Positions 16,282 to 25,644 of a stretch of DNA of 64,000 nucleotides are shown piece after piece. Under the pieces are notes generated by a model. It saw nothing but the letters and a program-made list of their open reading frames with translations, searched no databases and was not told the origin of the DNA. The position numbers and the translations under genes were made by a program. The DNA is taken from positions 310,001 to 374,000 of the forward strand of contig AP024676.1 of NCBI GenBank assembly GCA_025998955.1, written 5' to 3'. Source of the DNA: Candidatus Roseilinea sp. GTDB lineage: Bacteria > Chloroflexota > Anaerolineae > J036 > Brachytrichaceae. Position 1 is the first letter of the stretch, and each line of letters starts with the position of its first letter.

Positions 16282-17388
16282 TTAGAACTCCAGCTTCTTG
16301 TAGCGCATGGCCACGCTCTCCACGATGCCGATGGCGACCATCAATGCCACCAGGCTGCTGCGCGCATAGCTGACGAACGGCAGCGGCACGCCGGTCACCG
16401 GCATCAAACCCACTTGCATCGCCAGGTTGATGTAAGTCTGCAAGAACAGCGTGGCAGCGATGCCGGTGCACAGCAAGCGCCCGAAAGTATCGCGAGCGAT
16501 CATTGCCGCTCGCAACGCACGCAGGATCACGAACGCCAGCAGCGTCATGAAGATCACACACCCTACGAATCCTAGTTCCTCGCCGATGACCGAGAAAATG
16601 AAGTCGGTGTGACGGACGGGGAAGAAGCGCAGCTGCGTCTGCTGGCCTTGTAAGAATCCCTGTCCCAGCAGGCCACCGTTGCCGAGCGCGATCAGCGCCT
16701 GCTCGCTCTGGTAGTTCGCTCCTGGCTCGTCCACCAGCCCAAGCAGCAGTTCGATGCGCCGGAGCTGATAGGTCTGGAAGTAGGGAAGCTGCGTCACTAG
16801 AAGCACGATGGCCAGGCCGGCGACGATCATGATCAGGATGTGCTGTCGCTCGACGCCGCCGACGAAAATGATGACCAGCCACATGAAGGCAATGGTCAGC
16901 GCCGTGCTCAGGTTGGGCTGCAGAAGGATCAAGAAGATGCATGGCGCCACGAGCAGGCCGGAGACGATGATGGTTTCAAGATATGACCGGCGGCCTTGCC
17001 GGTCGGCGATCAGCTTGGCCAGCACGATCGTGAGCGCTAGCTTGGCCAGCTCGCCGGGTTGCAGGTCGAAACCGCCCAGGTTGAACCAGCGGCGCGCTTC
17101 CTGTCGCTCGACGCCGATCACCAACACGAGCGCCAGCGCAGCGACGATACCGACGTATATCGGCGCGGCGAAATTCTTGAGCAAGGTGTAATCGAGGACG
17201 CTGAAGATCATTAATACCAGCAGGCCGACGATGGCCGTGATGGCCTGATCGAGCCAGGCGCGCTCGACGGCAGGGTTACCTTCGTTCCGCGTGGCGCTGA
17301 AGATCATTGCGACGCCAAACGCGACCAGCGCGATCACGGCAGTGAGCAGCAACCAGTCGTAGCGCCGCCACAGTCTAGCGTCCGGCAT
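16282..17388 (-). CDS. rodA: SEDS family peptidoglycan polymerase RodA
   Basis: A 368-residue SEDS protein with about ten membrane helices. Landmarks include WFNLGGFDLQPGELAKL (the R-x5-F.QPSE.aK region), LLQPNLSTALTI with the key Q/P/D-type loop, YQSEQALIALGNGGLLGQG and RHTDFIFSVIGEELGF. It polymerises glycan strands of lipid II with the PBP2 encoded upstream in the same cluster, which favours RodA over FtsW. The normally near-invariant P.(I/V)SYGGSS motif reads PFVSYARSS here. It begins 12 bases after minE. Confidence 0.9.
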   Translation of the reverse strand: MPDARLWRRYDWLLLTAVIALVAFGVAMIFSATRNEGNPAVERAWLDQAITAIVGLLVLMIFSVLDYTLLKNFAAPIYVGIVAALALVLVIGVERQEARRWFNLGGFDLQPGELAKLALTIVLAKLIADRQGRRSYLETIIVSGLLVAPCIFLILLQPNLSTALTIAFMWLVIIFVGGVERQHILIMIVAGLAIVLLVTQLPYFQTYQLRRIELLLGLVDEPGANYQSEQALIALGNGGLLGQGFLQGQQTQLRFFPVRHTDFIFSVIGEELGFVGCVIFMTLLAFVILRALRAAMIARDTFGRLLCTGIAATLFLQTYINLAMQVGLMPVTGVPLPFVSYARSSLVALMVAIGIVESVAMRYKKLEF

Positions 17389-17400
17389 AGTTCATCTGCA

Positions 17401-17721
17401 TCAGGACGAGGTCGAGGTGGTGCGCCGGTTCGGGCGATGCGCCTCCCCCCGAGCACGTCCGGCCGCCTGACCGTCGGCGCCGCTCAGCAGCGGGATGTCC
17501 ACCACCAGCTTACTCGCCTTGTCCTCGTGCGTGACGTTCACGACCACGTGTTCGCGGTCTATGTTCACGCGGCGCGAGATCACGGCGATGATGTCATCCT
17601 TGATGAGCGCCAGCACGCCTGGGGGAATTTCGGCGCGGTCGTGCACCAGCACCAGTTGAAGCCGCTGCTTGGCGGTTTGTGCGCTGCTGCGTTTGCCGAA
17701 GAGTCGTTCGAAGAAGTTCAT
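17401..17721 (-). CDS. minE: cell division topological specificity factor MinE
   Basis: About 106 residues. The start at 17721 gives MNFFERLFGKRSSAQTAKQR, a standard MinE opening with the membrane-targeting helix. It is followed by LVHDRAEIPPGVLALIKDDI, the MinD-binding and switch region, and a beta-rich C-terminal half. A basic, Ser/Thr-rich tail (RPNRRTTSTSS) extends beyond the usual end. MinE drives MinCD off the membrane so that the division ring forms at mid-cell. The frame is open further upstream, but the extra residues do not look like MinE. Confidence 0.9.
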   Translation of the reverse strand: MNFFERLFGKRSSAQTAKQRLQLVLVHDRAEIPPGVLALIKDDIIAVISRRVNIDREHVVVNVTHEDKASKLVVDIPLLSGADGQAAGRARGEAHRPNRRTTSTSS

Positions 17722-17762
17722 GGCTTTCAGGTGCTGTGTGTTCGAAGGGCGGGCCAATGCGC

Positions 17763-18551
17763 TCATTCCGCTCTGCCGAGCAACTTTTGCCACCACGACG
17801 TAGGTTGTGGCGGGGTGAGCGGTACGTCCTCGCCGATCAGACGGCGCGCGATGTCGCGATAGGCAATCGCCGCCGGACTCTTGCCGTTGAAAACGACGGG
17901 CGTGCCGCGGTTGGACGATGACAGAATGGCTTCATCCTCCGGCACGATGCCGATGATCTCGGTGGAGAGCACGTCCATGATGTCCTGCGTCGAGAGCATC
18001 TCCTGCTTCTTGACGCGCGCGGCAATCAAGCGGTTGATAATCAACTGCACCGGCCCTTTCTGTTGCGCTTCTACCAGGCCGATGACGCGATCTGCGTCAC
18101 GCACCGATGACACCTCGGGATTGGTGACCACCAGCACGCGGTCGGCGGGCGCGAGTGCGTTCTGGAAGCCTTGTTCGATGCCCGCCGGCGAGTCAATGAT
18201 GATGTAGTCGAAGTCCTTGCGCAGCTCGTCGCACACCTGCACCATCTGGTCGGGGTTGATGGCGGTTTTGTCGCGCGTCTGTGCCGTGGGCAGCAGATAC
18301 AACTCCGGCGCGCGCTTGTCGCGGATGAGCGCCTGGCGCAGCCGGCAGCGACCCTCGACGTAATCCACTACGTCGTACACGATGCGGTTCTCCAGGCCCA
18401 TGACGATGTCCAGGTTGCGCAGCCCAATGTCGCCGTCGAGCACCACAACCCTTTTGCCGAGCAACGCCAAAGCCGCGCCGACATTGGCCGTGGTTGTCGT
18501 TTTGCCCACGCCCCCTTTGCCCGACGTCACGGTGATCACTTTCTCTTCCAT
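17763..18551 (-). CDS. minD: septum site-determining ATPase MinD
   Basis: A 262-residue ParA/MinD ATPase. It has the deviant Walker A motif VTSGKGGVGKTTTTANVGAA at the N-terminus, then LDGDIGLRNLDIVMGLENR, DYIIIDSPAGIE (Walker B) and VVTNPEVSSVRDADR. The C-terminus ends in an amphipathic WWQKLLGR, the expected membrane-targeting sequence. It recruits MinC to the membrane and is cycled by MinE, encoded next. The ATG at 18551 begins MEEKVITVTSG; the open frame upstream is unlike MinD. Confidence 0.94.
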   Translation of the reverse strand: MEEKVITVTSGKGGVGKTTTTANVGAALALLGKRVVVLDGDIGLRNLDIVMGLENRIVYDVVDYVEGRCRLRQALIRDKRAPELYLLPTAQTRDKTAINPDQMVQVCDELRKDFDYIIIDSPAGIEQGFQNALAPADRVLVVTNPEVSSVRDADRVIGLVEAQQKGPVQLIINRLIAARVKKQEMLSTQDIMDVLSTEIIGIVPEDEAILSSSNRGTPVVFNGKSPAAIAYRDIARRLIGEDVPLTPPQPTSWWQKLLGRAE

Positions 18552-18607
18552 GGATGTCTTCGTTTTGTGCAAACTTCGCGCTGAACGCGGCAGCGCCGGT
18601 TGGACGC

Positions 18608-19390
18608 TCATTCGAATATGCGAGTGACCTTGTCCCAAGCCACGAAGACGATCTGTTGATCTTCGATACGCGCCATTTCGGCGCTGACGGCTCTAGGGCG
18701 ACTGCGTCGCTCGCCTAGTCGTGGGGTGCGAGTGGCGTCGGCGATGCGAATGAAACTGGGAGACATCTCCAGCGCACAAATCACAGCGCGGTCGTCACCC
18801 AAGGCGCCTGCATGTGCCGAGCCTTGCAACTTTCCCCATACAATAATATCACCACCGGCAATCAGTTGTGCGCCTGGGTTTACGTCGCCGATCACGACGA
18901 TGTGGCCCGGATGGCGCAGCACTTGGCCGGAGCGCACGCGCCGCCGGACCAACAGTCCATCCGTGCCCTCGGTAGGGTGTTCCTCGGGGGGCGCGGCGCG
19001 TGCAGGAGGCTCAACAGTAGGTAAGGGCGTCGTGACCGACGTCCGCGCGATGTCATGCGCATGAGGAGGGAGGGGCACGGCCACCGGCTCCAGCGGCGTC
19101 AGCCGGTCGGCGAGCCCGAGTGCCCGAACGCGAGCGCAGGTGGCCGCGTCCTGCGACAACACTGCCCACAGAGTGACCTCGTACGACTCCAGCAACGCAA
19201 TCGAGCGGCGCAGATCGTCCTCGTCAAGCGACGCGCCCTTGACGTCGAAAGCCACGCTGCCGCCCTTGAAGAATCCGGGGTTTGCGCTCAACTTGGCCTC
19301 GAGCTCGCGCAGCCGCGTCAGCCACGGTTCATCGGATGGGCCGCTGAAGATGACGAGCAGCCCTTGTTTGAAACCCTTGATGGCGATCAT
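18608..19390 (-). CDS. minC: septum site-determining protein MinC
   Basis: A 260-residue MinC. The N-terminal domain (residues 1-100; FKQGLLVIF...) is the FtsZ-inhibiting part. A proline-rich linker lies at about 115-145. The C-terminal beta-helix has the family motifs RSGQVLRHPGHIVVIGDVNP, AGGDIIVWGKLQGSAHAG and ICALEMSPSFIRIAD. It blocks FtsZ assembly away from mid-cell. Its ATG overlaps the mrdA stop by 4 bases, indicating translational coupling with the wall-synthesis gene upstream. Confidence 0.92.
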   Translation of the reverse strand: MIAIKGFKQGLLVIFSGPSDEPWLTRLRELEAKLSANPGFFKGGSVAFDVKGASLDEDDLRRSIALLESYEVTLWAVLSQDAATCARVRALGLADRLTPLEPVAVPLPPHAHDIARTSVTTPLPTVEPPARAAPPEEHPTEGTDGLLVRRRVRSGQVLRHPGHIVVIGDVNPGAQLIAGGDIIVWGKLQGSAHAGALGDDRAVICALEMSPSFIRIADATRTPRLGERRSRPRAVSAEMARIEDQQIVFVAWDKVTRIFE

Positions 19391-21459
19391 TCCGAATCAC
19401 CCTGCTGGATCGGCGCCAACTTCTCCTCAGGCACACCCACGTTGAAGTAACGATTGTAGATGCGCTGGGTGATGGGCGCAGCCACGCCGGAGCCCTGGCC
19501 GCCGTTCCACACATATACTGCCATCGCGATCTGCGGATTTTGTGCCGGCGCATACGAGACGAACCAGGCATGGGTCGGCAAAATCTCGATGCCGGTATAG
19601 CAGATGCCGATTTTGGACGCGACGTCGTCACAGAACTCGGCCGTGCCGGTTTTACCGGCATACTCGAATCCCTCCAGTCGCGATACCCACGCCGTCCCCC
19701 CTTGTTCGTTGACCACGCGCCACATCGTGTCTTGAATGAGCTGGATGTAGTAGGGATCAAGCCGAATCTGGCGAATCACCTTCGGCGTGAATGGCTTGAC
19801 GACTTCGCCACGCTCGTTGATCACATCTTTGACGATTTGCGGGTGATACAGCGTGCCGCCGTTGGCAATCGCAGCGGTCGCGTTCGCCATCTCCAGCGGC
19901 GTGGCCAGCACGTAGCCTTGGCCGATGGCAGCGTTGTAGCTGTCGCCGGTAGACCATACCTCGCCGATGTTGCGCAGCTTCCAGTTCTTGGTCGGCGCGA
20001 TGCCCACGCTGTAGTCAATGTTCAGCTCGGTCTTCTCGCCGATGCCGAACTCCTGCGCCCACTGGGCGAGCTTGTCGGGCCCCATGCCGGTGATGTTCTC
20101 GTTGCCGTCTGCGAAACCGCCCACGGTCTTGTAGAAATAGGTATCGCACGAATTGCGCAGCGCGTCACGGATGTTCTGGAAGCCATGGCCGGTGCGCTTC
20201 CAGCAGTAGAACTTCTGCCCCTTGTCGGGATTGGTGGGATCGTACTGATCGGGCAAGATGAAGATGCCGGGATCGAAGACCACCGTGCGTTCGTCCACGG
20301 CGCCCTCTTGCAGCAGGGCTGCTGCCGTGATGATCTTGAACGTCGAGCCGGGCGGCACGCGATCCTGCGTGGCGTGATTGAGCAACGGCTTGTGTAAGTC
20401 ATTCGCGAGCGCTTCGAAGTCCTTCTGCGAGATGCCCTTGGCGAACAGGTTGTTGTCGTAGCCGGGCACAGATACCATCGCGAGAATCTCGCCGGTGTTG
20501 GGGTTGAGCGCGACGGCAGCGCCGCGTGGTGCATTGCGCGCCTTCATCGCCGAGATCAGCACATCGCTGATGATCTGCTGTAGCCGCAGGTCTATCGTCA
20601 GCCGCACGCTGTTACCGTTGACCGGCGGCGTTTCGCTCAGCACTTGTAGCTCTTCGAACGATGCATCCACCAGCACGGTGCGTTTGCCTTTCTTGCCGCG
20701 CACTGCTTCTTCGACGGCGCGCTCAATGCCGGTGATGCCGACGCGGTCGTTGTCGTAGTCGTAGAGTTCGCGCGAGTATTTCTCCGGCTCTCGCTCGATC
20801 ATCTCCTTGAAAATCTTGCCGGTATAGCCCAGGATGTTGCCCAGTAGCTCTTTGTAGGGATACTCGCGCGAGCCGACGGTTTGCACGACTACGCCACGCA
20901 TCACCAATGATTGCTCCTGAATGGCCAGGGCCACTTCGCGCGGGACGTTGTCGGCGATCACCGTTGGCTGGTAGGGCGCGATGAGCGCGTTCTGGCTGAT
21001 GACCTTCGTGTAGATGTCGCCGGCCGTCACGCCCGGCTGGTTGATCATCGCTGCCAGTTTGTTGTACATCGCCATGCGTTCGATGCGTTGGCGGATCGGA
21101 TCGTCGGGATAGCGCACTTGCTGGATCGGAATGATCGCGATCTGATACGCCGGCGCGTTGCGGACGAGCGGCTCGCCGTTGCGGTCGTAGATCAGGCCGC
21201 GCGTGGCCGGCAGGGCTCGCTCGATGATGCTACGTTCTTCGACCCGCGCGCTGAATACCTGCTGCCGATTCACCTGCAGGTCGAACAACCGGATGCCCAG
21301 CACGATGAATGTGATGATCACGCCGAGGGACAGCAGAATCAGGCGAATCCGCCCGCCTTCGTTGTCGGGAGGTGGCGTTTGGCTGGTGCGCCTGCGAATC
21401 GGGATGTCGTCGAGCAGCATGGAATATTCGATGGCCGGCCCCGGCCTACGATTCTGCAA
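19387..21459 (-). CDS. mrdA: penicillin-binding protein 2 (transpeptidase MrdA)
   Basis: A 690-residue class B PBP. It has one membrane helix (IRLILLSLGVIITFIVLGIR, about residues 38-57), a pedestal region with RGLIYDRNGEPLVRN, and a transpeptidase domain. The active-site serine is S372 in PPGSTFKII (SxxK with K375). The second motif is in RNSCDTYFY and the third is KTGTAEF. It cross-links peptidoglycan during elongation as partner of RodA. It follows mreD and is coupled to minC. An ATG at 21420 (MLLDDIPIRRR) is an alternative start. Confidence 0.93.
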   Translation of the reverse strand: MQNRRPGPAIEYSMLLDDIPIRRRTSQTPPPDNEGGRIRLILLSLGVIITFIVLGIRLFDLQVNRQQVFSARVEERSIIERALPATRGLIYDRNGEPLVRNAPAYQIAIIPIQQVRYPDDPIRQRIERMAMYNKLAAMINQPGVTAGDIYTKVISQNALIAPYQPTVIADNVPREVALAIQEQSLVMRGVVVQTVGSREYPYKELLGNILGYTGKIFKEMIEREPEKYSRELYDYDNDRVGITGIERAVEEAVRGKKGKRTVLVDASFEELQVLSETPPVNGNSVRLTIDLRLQQIISDVLISAMKARNAPRGAAVALNPNTGEILAMVSVPGYDNNLFAKGISQKDFEALANDLHKPLLNHATQDRVPPGSTFKIITAAALLQEGAVDERTVVFDPGIFILPDQYDPTNPDKGQKFYCWKRTGHGFQNIRDALRNSCDTYFYKTVGGFADGNENITGMGPDKLAQWAQEFGIGEKTELNIDYSVGIAPTKNWKLRNIGEVWSTGDSYNAAIGQGYVLATPLEMANATAAIANGGTLYHPQIVKDVINERGEVVKPFTPKVIRQIRLDPYYIQLIQDTMWRVVNEQGGTAWVSRLEGFEYAGKTGTAEFCDDVASKIGICYTGIEILPTHAWFVSYAPAQNPQIAMAVYVWNGGQGSGVAAPITQRIYNRYFNVGVPEEKLAPIQQGDSE

Positions 21460-21513
21460 CGCGCGTGGGGTTGATCGTGTAAAGCGAGCGCGTTAGATGC
21501 ACAGATTGGACGT

Positions 21514-22023
21514 TCATCGTTCAGGTAGGAATCGCTCTTGTTCGCGCAGCCGCATCTGTAACTGAGTCAACACGAGGTGCGCCGGAATCGCCAAAATGAG
21601 ATTGGCTGCTAGGTTGGGTAACGCCACATTCGCAAAGCCGATCGTGATGTCGAACGGTCTGCTCGCGAATGCTAACACAATTAACGCTGTGATGTAGTAG
21701 ACGACGGTAGTCACCAACACCCAGTTCAGGGTGCGCAAGATAGGAATCGGAATCGGCGCGCGATCCAGCAGCGCAGCCAGTGTGTTGCCGATCATTAGTC
21801 CGGCGGTGTGCATGCCGAACGGCGCGCCGGATTGCAGATCGAGCAGCAATCCACTGCCGAGCGCCCAGACAAAGCCTTCATTTCCGCGGATGGCTGCCCA
21901 CGCAGCGCAGACGACCAGCGTCAAGTTCGGTCGAAGCGCAGCGCCCAGTGCCAACGGCAATAGGCTGCTCTCGACGATGGCCAACAAGGTGATTACAATT
22001 CCTGCAATGATGTGGCGGCGCAT
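21514..22023 (-). CDS. mreD: rod shape-determining protein MreD
   Basis: A 169-residue integral membrane protein with about five helices and the MreD pattern: ESSLLPLALGAALRPNLTLV, then GFVWALGSGLLLDLQSGAPFG and a C-terminal LPNLAANLILAIPAHLVLTQ. It is part of the elongasome. It is the first gene of the minus-strand cluster running to rodA. mreB and mreC, which normally precede it, are absent; the upstream neighbour is the divergent rpsL operon. Confidence 0.85.
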   Translation of the reverse strand: MRRHIIAGIVITLLAIVESSLLPLALGAALRPNLTLVVCAAWAAIRGNEGFVWALGSGLLLDLQSGAPFGMHTAGLMIGNTLAALLDRAPIPIPILRTLNWVLVTTVVYYITALIVLAFASRPFDITIGFANVALPNLAANLILAIPAHLVLTQLQMRLREQERFLPER

Positions 22024-22063
22024 CGAATCGTTACCCTACGACTTTGACTAAACCGAGAGATGG

Positions 22064-22080
22064 CCGCCACGTCGTGGCGG
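22064..22080. repeat. hairpin between mreD and rpsL promoters
   Basis: CCGCCA/TGGCGG stem with a 5-base loop, in the 313-base divergent region. Apart from this, the rpsL promoter and its leader hairpin, I see nothing gene-like in 22024-22336. Confidence 0.4.
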
Positions 22081-22147
22081 AAGTGGCACTCGCACTCGGC
22101 TGAAATTCGGGGCCGCGAGCCGCAGCCGCAAAGACCCACAGGAAATA

Positions 22148-22175
22148 TTGACACAAATTCATCGCTATGTATAAT
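22148..22175 (+). promoter_or_regulatory. consensus sigma-70-type promoter of the ribosomal cluster
   Basis: Perfect TTGACA (22148-22153), 16-base spacer, perfect TATAAT (22170-22175). Start is expected near 22183, leaving a leader of about 150 bases before rpsL. Confidence 0.85.
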
Positions 22176-22232
22176 CGAAAGGCTTGATTGCTGGTTAGGC
22201 GCGGAAGCGCACACCAACCCGAATTGAATGAA

Positions 22233-22267
22233 AAGAGAGGCTACTGTAGCACGCAGTAGCCTCTCTT
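22233..22267 (+). promoter_or_regulatory. leader hairpin of the rpsL operon
   Basis: A perfect 14-bp stem (AAGAGAGGCTACTG / CAGTAGCCTCTCTT) with a 7-base loop, 50-85 bases into the predicted transcript. No clear U tract follows (CTCGCC), so it is more likely a regulatory or stability element than a terminator. Confidence 0.6.
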
Positions 22268-22336
22268 CTCGCCTGAAGCGTAGTCCGGGCGATGGAATTC
22301 GACACAAGGAATCTAGATTCGAACTGAAAGAAGAGC

Positions 22337-22795
22337 ATGCCGACGATCAACCAACTGGTCCGCAAGGGCCGCAAACCGAAGCGCTCGCTGAGCAAGGCGC
22401 CGCAACTGCAGTTTACGACGAACTCGCTGAAGGGCGGCAAGCGGACGATTCAGCCGAAGGGCGCGCCGCAAAAGCGCGGCGTGTGCACCGTGGTGCGCAC
22501 CCAAACGCCGAAGAAGCCGAATTCGGCGTTGCGCAAGGTTGCGCGCGTGCGCCTGAGTAACGGCGCGGAAGTGACAGCTTACATTCCGGGTGAGGGCCAC
22601 AAACTGCAAGAGCACTCCGTCGTGCTCGTGCGCGGCGGCCGCGTGAAAGACTTGCCAGGAGTGCGCTATCACATCGTGCGCGGGGCGCTCGATGCCGAAG
22701 GTGTCGAAAAGCGCGCGCAGGGGCGCTCGAAGTACGGCGCCAAGCGGCCCAAGGCCGGCGCGGCCGCAGCGGCCGGCAAGGGCGGTAAGAAGTGA
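22337..22795 (+). CDS. rpsL: 30S ribosomal protein S12
   Basis: S12 of the decoding centre, with the conserved [29 protein letters not shown] and [17 protein letters not shown] blocks. At 152 residues it is about 25 longer than the E. coli form. The extra length is an insertion of roughly 12-16 residues after the basic N-terminus (around [14 protein letters not shown]) plus an Ala/Gly/Lys tail. First gene of the cluster. Confidence 0.97.
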   Translation: MPTINQLVRKGRKPKRSLSKAPQLQFTTNSLKGGKRTIQPKGAPQKRGVCTVVRTQTPKKPNSALRKVARVRLSNGAEVTAYIPGEGHKLQEHSVVLVRGGRVKDLPGVRYHIVRGALDAEGVEKRAQGRSKYGAKRPKAGAAAAAGKGGKK

Positions 22796-22857
22796 CTACG
22801 ATCGCCGGTTGAGATCCGCAATCGAAGTCTAGAAGTTTTACACAGCAGACAGAAGAT

Positions 22858-23328
22858 ATGCCAAGACGAAACTCACCTCCGAAGCGAGTCGTGCCGCCGG
22901 ATATCAAATACGGCAGTGAACGCGTGCAGCGGCTGATCAACCGCATCATGATGCGCGGCAAGAAGAGCGTCGCTCAGCGCATCGTCTATACCAGCTTCGC
23001 ACTGGTCGAAGAGCGCGCTAAGAAGCCGGCGATTCAGGTCTTCGAGGAAGCGATCAAAAACCTGTCGCCCGCCGTCGAGGTGAAGCCCCGGCGCGTGGGC
23101 GGCGCGACGCTGCAGGTGCCGGTCGAGGTCAATCCGTACCGGCAGGAGAGCCTGGCCATGCGCTGGCTGATCCACGCAGCCCGCGAACGGCCGGGGAAGT
23201 CAATGGCCGAGAAGTTGGCAGCCGAATTGCTGGACGCGGCCAACAACACCGGCAATGCGATCAAGCGGCGCGAGGAGACGCATAAAGCAGCGGAAGCTAA
23301 CCGCGCCTTCGCGCACTTCCGCTGGTGA
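22858..23328 (+). CDS. rpsG: 30S ribosomal protein S7
   Basis: 156 residues, normal length. Starts MPRRNSPPKRVVPPDIKYGS and has the GGATLQVPVEVNPYRQESLA loop and the C-terminal AEANRAFAHFRW. Primary 16S-binding protein that nucleates the 30S head and often represses its own operon. 62 bases after rpsL. Confidence 0.97.
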   Translation: MPRRNSPPKRVVPPDIKYGSERVQRLINRIMMRGKKSVAQRIVYTSFALVEERAKKPAIQVFEEAIKNLSPAVEVKPRRVGGATLQVPVEVNPYRQESLAMRWLIHAARERPGKSMAEKLAAELLDAANNTGNAIKRREETHKAAEANRAFAHFRW

Positions 23329-23346
23329 TCTGAGGTTGGACGTTCT

Positions 23347-23425
23347 GAGTTTTGAGCGCTGAGTGATTGGGGGTTGAGAGATCGAAGCGTCTCGCGATTG
23401 AAGGCTCGAAACGGGAACTGGGTTT
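23347..23425. repeat. intergenic repeat with GAGTTTTGAGCGC
   Basis: The rpsG-fusA gap carries the word GAGTTTTGAGCGC followed by TTGAGAGATCG.AGCG and related words. Variants of the first word recur before rpsS (29794) and rpsC (30526). No coding potential. Confidence 0.5.
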
Positions 23426-23428
23426 GCG

Positions 23429-25525
23429 ATGGCTAAGGAATATCCACTCGAGAAAGTTCGGAATATCGGGATCATCGCGCATATTGACGCGGGCAAGACC
23501 ACCACGTCGGAGCGCATCCTGTACTACACCGGCAAGACCTACAAGATCGGTGAGGTACACGAGGGCGCAGCGACCATGGACTACATGGCCCAAGAGCAAG
23601 AGCGCGGCATTACGATCACGGCTGCGGCCACGGTGTGCTATTGGAAGGACTATCAGATCAACCTGATTGACACACCCGGTCACATTGACTTTACCGCCGA
23701 GGTGCAGCGCAGCCTGCGCGTGCTCGACGGCGGCGTGGTCGTGTTCGACGGCGTCGCCGGTGTCGAGCCGCAGTCGGAGACGGTGTGGCGCCAAGCTGAC
23801 AAATACGGCGTCCCGCGCATTTGCTTTGTCAACAAGCTCGATCGAACCGGCGCCAGCTTGGAGCGCTGCGTGGAGATGATCGTGGATCGCCTCGCCGCCA
23901 AGCCGCTGGTCATGCAAATGCCCGTCGGCATCGAGGCCGACTTCAGCGGCATCATTGACCTGATCGAGATGAAGTATTACACCTTCGAGGGCGAGAAGGG
24001 CGTTAACGTCGTCGCACATGAGGTGCCGGCTGAGTATCTCGAAGCGGCACAAAAAGCGCGCGAGAAGTTGATCGAGACGGTTGCGGAGACCGACGACGCA
24101 CTGCTGGAGAAGTATCTCGCCGGCGAGACGCCGACGGTCGAGGAGTTGAAGCCGGCCATCCGCCGCGGTACCATCGCGCGCAGCTTCTTCCCGGTCTTCT
24201 GTGGCTCTGCCTTGAAGAACAAGGGCGTACAGCTCGTCCTGAACGCGGTGTGCGATTACCTGCCATCGCCGCTGGATATTCCGCCTCAAGAAGCCATCAA
24301 CCCGAAGACCGGCGAGACGGTCATTCGCCGCGCCGATCCGAAGGAGCCCTTTGCCGCCTTGGTGTTCAAGGTCATCACCGACCCAACAGGGATGGGCAAG
24401 CTCTCGTTCTTCCGCGTCTATAGCGGCAGGGTCAACCAGGGCGATATGGTGCTCAACTCGACGAAAGGCAAGACCGAGCGCATGGCTCGTCTGTATCAGA
24501 TGCATGCCAACAAGCGCGAGCCGATCACCGAAGTGACCGCCGGCAACATCGGCGTGTCGCAGGGGCTGAAGGAGGCAATCACCGGCGACACATTGTGCGA
24601 TCCGAACAACCCGGTGCTGCTCGAGTCCATTTCCTTCCCCGAGCCGGTGGTGAAGTTGGCCATCGAGCCGAAGACCGTCACCGATCAGGATCGCATGAGC
24701 AAGGCGCTCAAGGCGTTAAGCGACGAAGACCCCACGTTGCATGTGGCGACCGATGAGGAAACTGGCCAGACCACGCTGGCCGGTATGGGCGAGCTGCATC
24801 TCGACGTGATCGTGGATCGCATGAAGCGCGAATACAACGTGGATGTGCGCGTCGGTCGCCCGATGGTGGCTTATCGCGAGACGATCACGCGCCCGGCCAA
24901 GCAGCGCACCGTCTTCAAGCGCCAGTCGGGCGGCAAAGGCCAGTATGGCGATGTCGCCATCGAGATCGAGCCGAGCGAGAAGGGCAAAGGCTTCGTCTTC
25001 CTCAATGAGATCGTCGGCGGTGCGATTCCCAAGGAGTACATCCCGGCGGTAGAGCGCGGCATCCGTGAGGCGCTGGAAGCGGGCGTCATCGCCGGCTATC
25101 CGATGGTGGACGTGACCGTGCATTTGGTGGACGGTTCGTTCCACGAGGTGGACTCGTCGGAGATGGCGTTCAAGATCGCCGGCTCGATGGCGATCAAAGA
25201 GGCCGTGCAGAAAGCCGGCGGCGTCATCCTCGAGCCGATGATGCGCGTTGAGGTGATCGTGCCGGATGAATTCACCGGCGCAGTCGTGGGCGATTTGAAC
25301 TCGCGACGCGGCTTGATCAACTCGATCGAGCAGCGCGGCAACGCGCAGGCAATTCGCGCGCATGTGCCGCTGGCCGAGATGTTCGGTTATGCGACCGATC
25401 TGCGCGGCATGACCCAGGGGCGCGGCCAATTTGTGATGGAATTCGACCATTACGCCGAACTGCCCAAGAACTTGGCCGACGAGCTGATTCACGGCAAAGC
25501 GACGAGCAAGGATGGGAAGAAGTGA
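23429..25525 (+). CDS. fusA: elongation factor G
   Basis: A 698-residue five-domain translational GTPase. G-domain motifs are AHIDAGKTT (P loop), [11 protein letters not shown] (switch I), DTPGHIDF and NKLDRTG. Domain IV carries the conserved [19 protein letters not shown] segment and domain V ends in [17 protein letters not shown]. It moves tRNAs and mRNA after each peptide bond. The start at [12 protein letters not shown] is standard. Third codon positions are C-rich, in contrast to the tuf gene that follows. Confidence 0.98.
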   Translation: MAKEYPLEKVRNIGIIAHIDAGKTTTSERILYYTGKTYKIGEVHEGAATMDYMAQEQERGITITAAATVCYWKDYQINLIDTPGHIDFTAEVQRSLRVLDGGVVVFDGVAGVEPQSETVWRQADKYGVPRICFVNKLDRTGASLERCVEMIVDRLAAKPLVMQMPVGIEADFSGIIDLIEMKYYTFEGEKGVNVVAHEVPAEYLEAAQKAREKLIETVAETDDALLEKYLAGETPTVEELKPAIRRGTIARSFFPVFCGSALKNKGVQLVLNAVCDYLPSPLDIPPQEAINPKTGETVIRRADPKEPFAALVFKVITDPTGMGKLSFFRVYSGRVNQGDMVLNSTKGKTERMARLYQMHANKREPITEVTAGNIGVSQGLKEAITGDTLCDPNNPVLLESISFPEPVVKLAIEPKTVTDQDRMSKALKALSDEDPTLHVATDEETGQTTLAGMGELHLDVIVDRMKREYNVDVRVGRPMVAYRETITRPAKQRTVFKRQSGGKGQYGDVAIEIEPSEKGKGFVFLNEIVGGAIPKEYIPAVERGIREALEAGVIAGYPMVDVTVHLVDGSFHEVDSSEMAFKIAGSMAIKEAVQKAGGVILEPMMRVEVIVPDEFTGAVVGDLNSRRGLINSIEQRGNAQAIRAHVPLAEMFGYATDLRGMTQGRGQFVMEFDHYAELPKNLADELIHGKATSKDGKK

Positions 25526-25640
25526 TTGATGTCGCGTATTGCGTATCGCGTGACGAAATACACGATGCTGCAAGACGCGAAATGTCAGACGCAAGACGCA
25601 ACACGTAAGACTTAAGACGCAACACGAACAGGAAGGAGCA
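25526..25640. repeat. intergenic repeat between fusA and tuf
   Basis: About 115 bases built from short repeated words. AAGACGCAACACG occurs twice, with variants such as CAGACGCAAGACGC, GCGTATTGCGTATCGCG and rough reverse complements. The strong tuf ribosome site AGGAAGGAG lies at its end (25630-25638). Confidence 0.5.
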
Positions 25641-25644
25641 AACC

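Noticed and set aside
22233-22267. The rpsL leader hairpin as an intrinsic terminator
   Set aside because: The stem is strong but is followed by CTCGCC rather than a T run, and it lies inside the leader of a highly expressed operon.
23297-24505. Long minus-strand frames opposite fusA, tuf, the GH38 gene and others
   Set aside because: They are antisense shadows caused by GC-rich codon use. They show no domain pattern and lie fully opposite well-identified genes.
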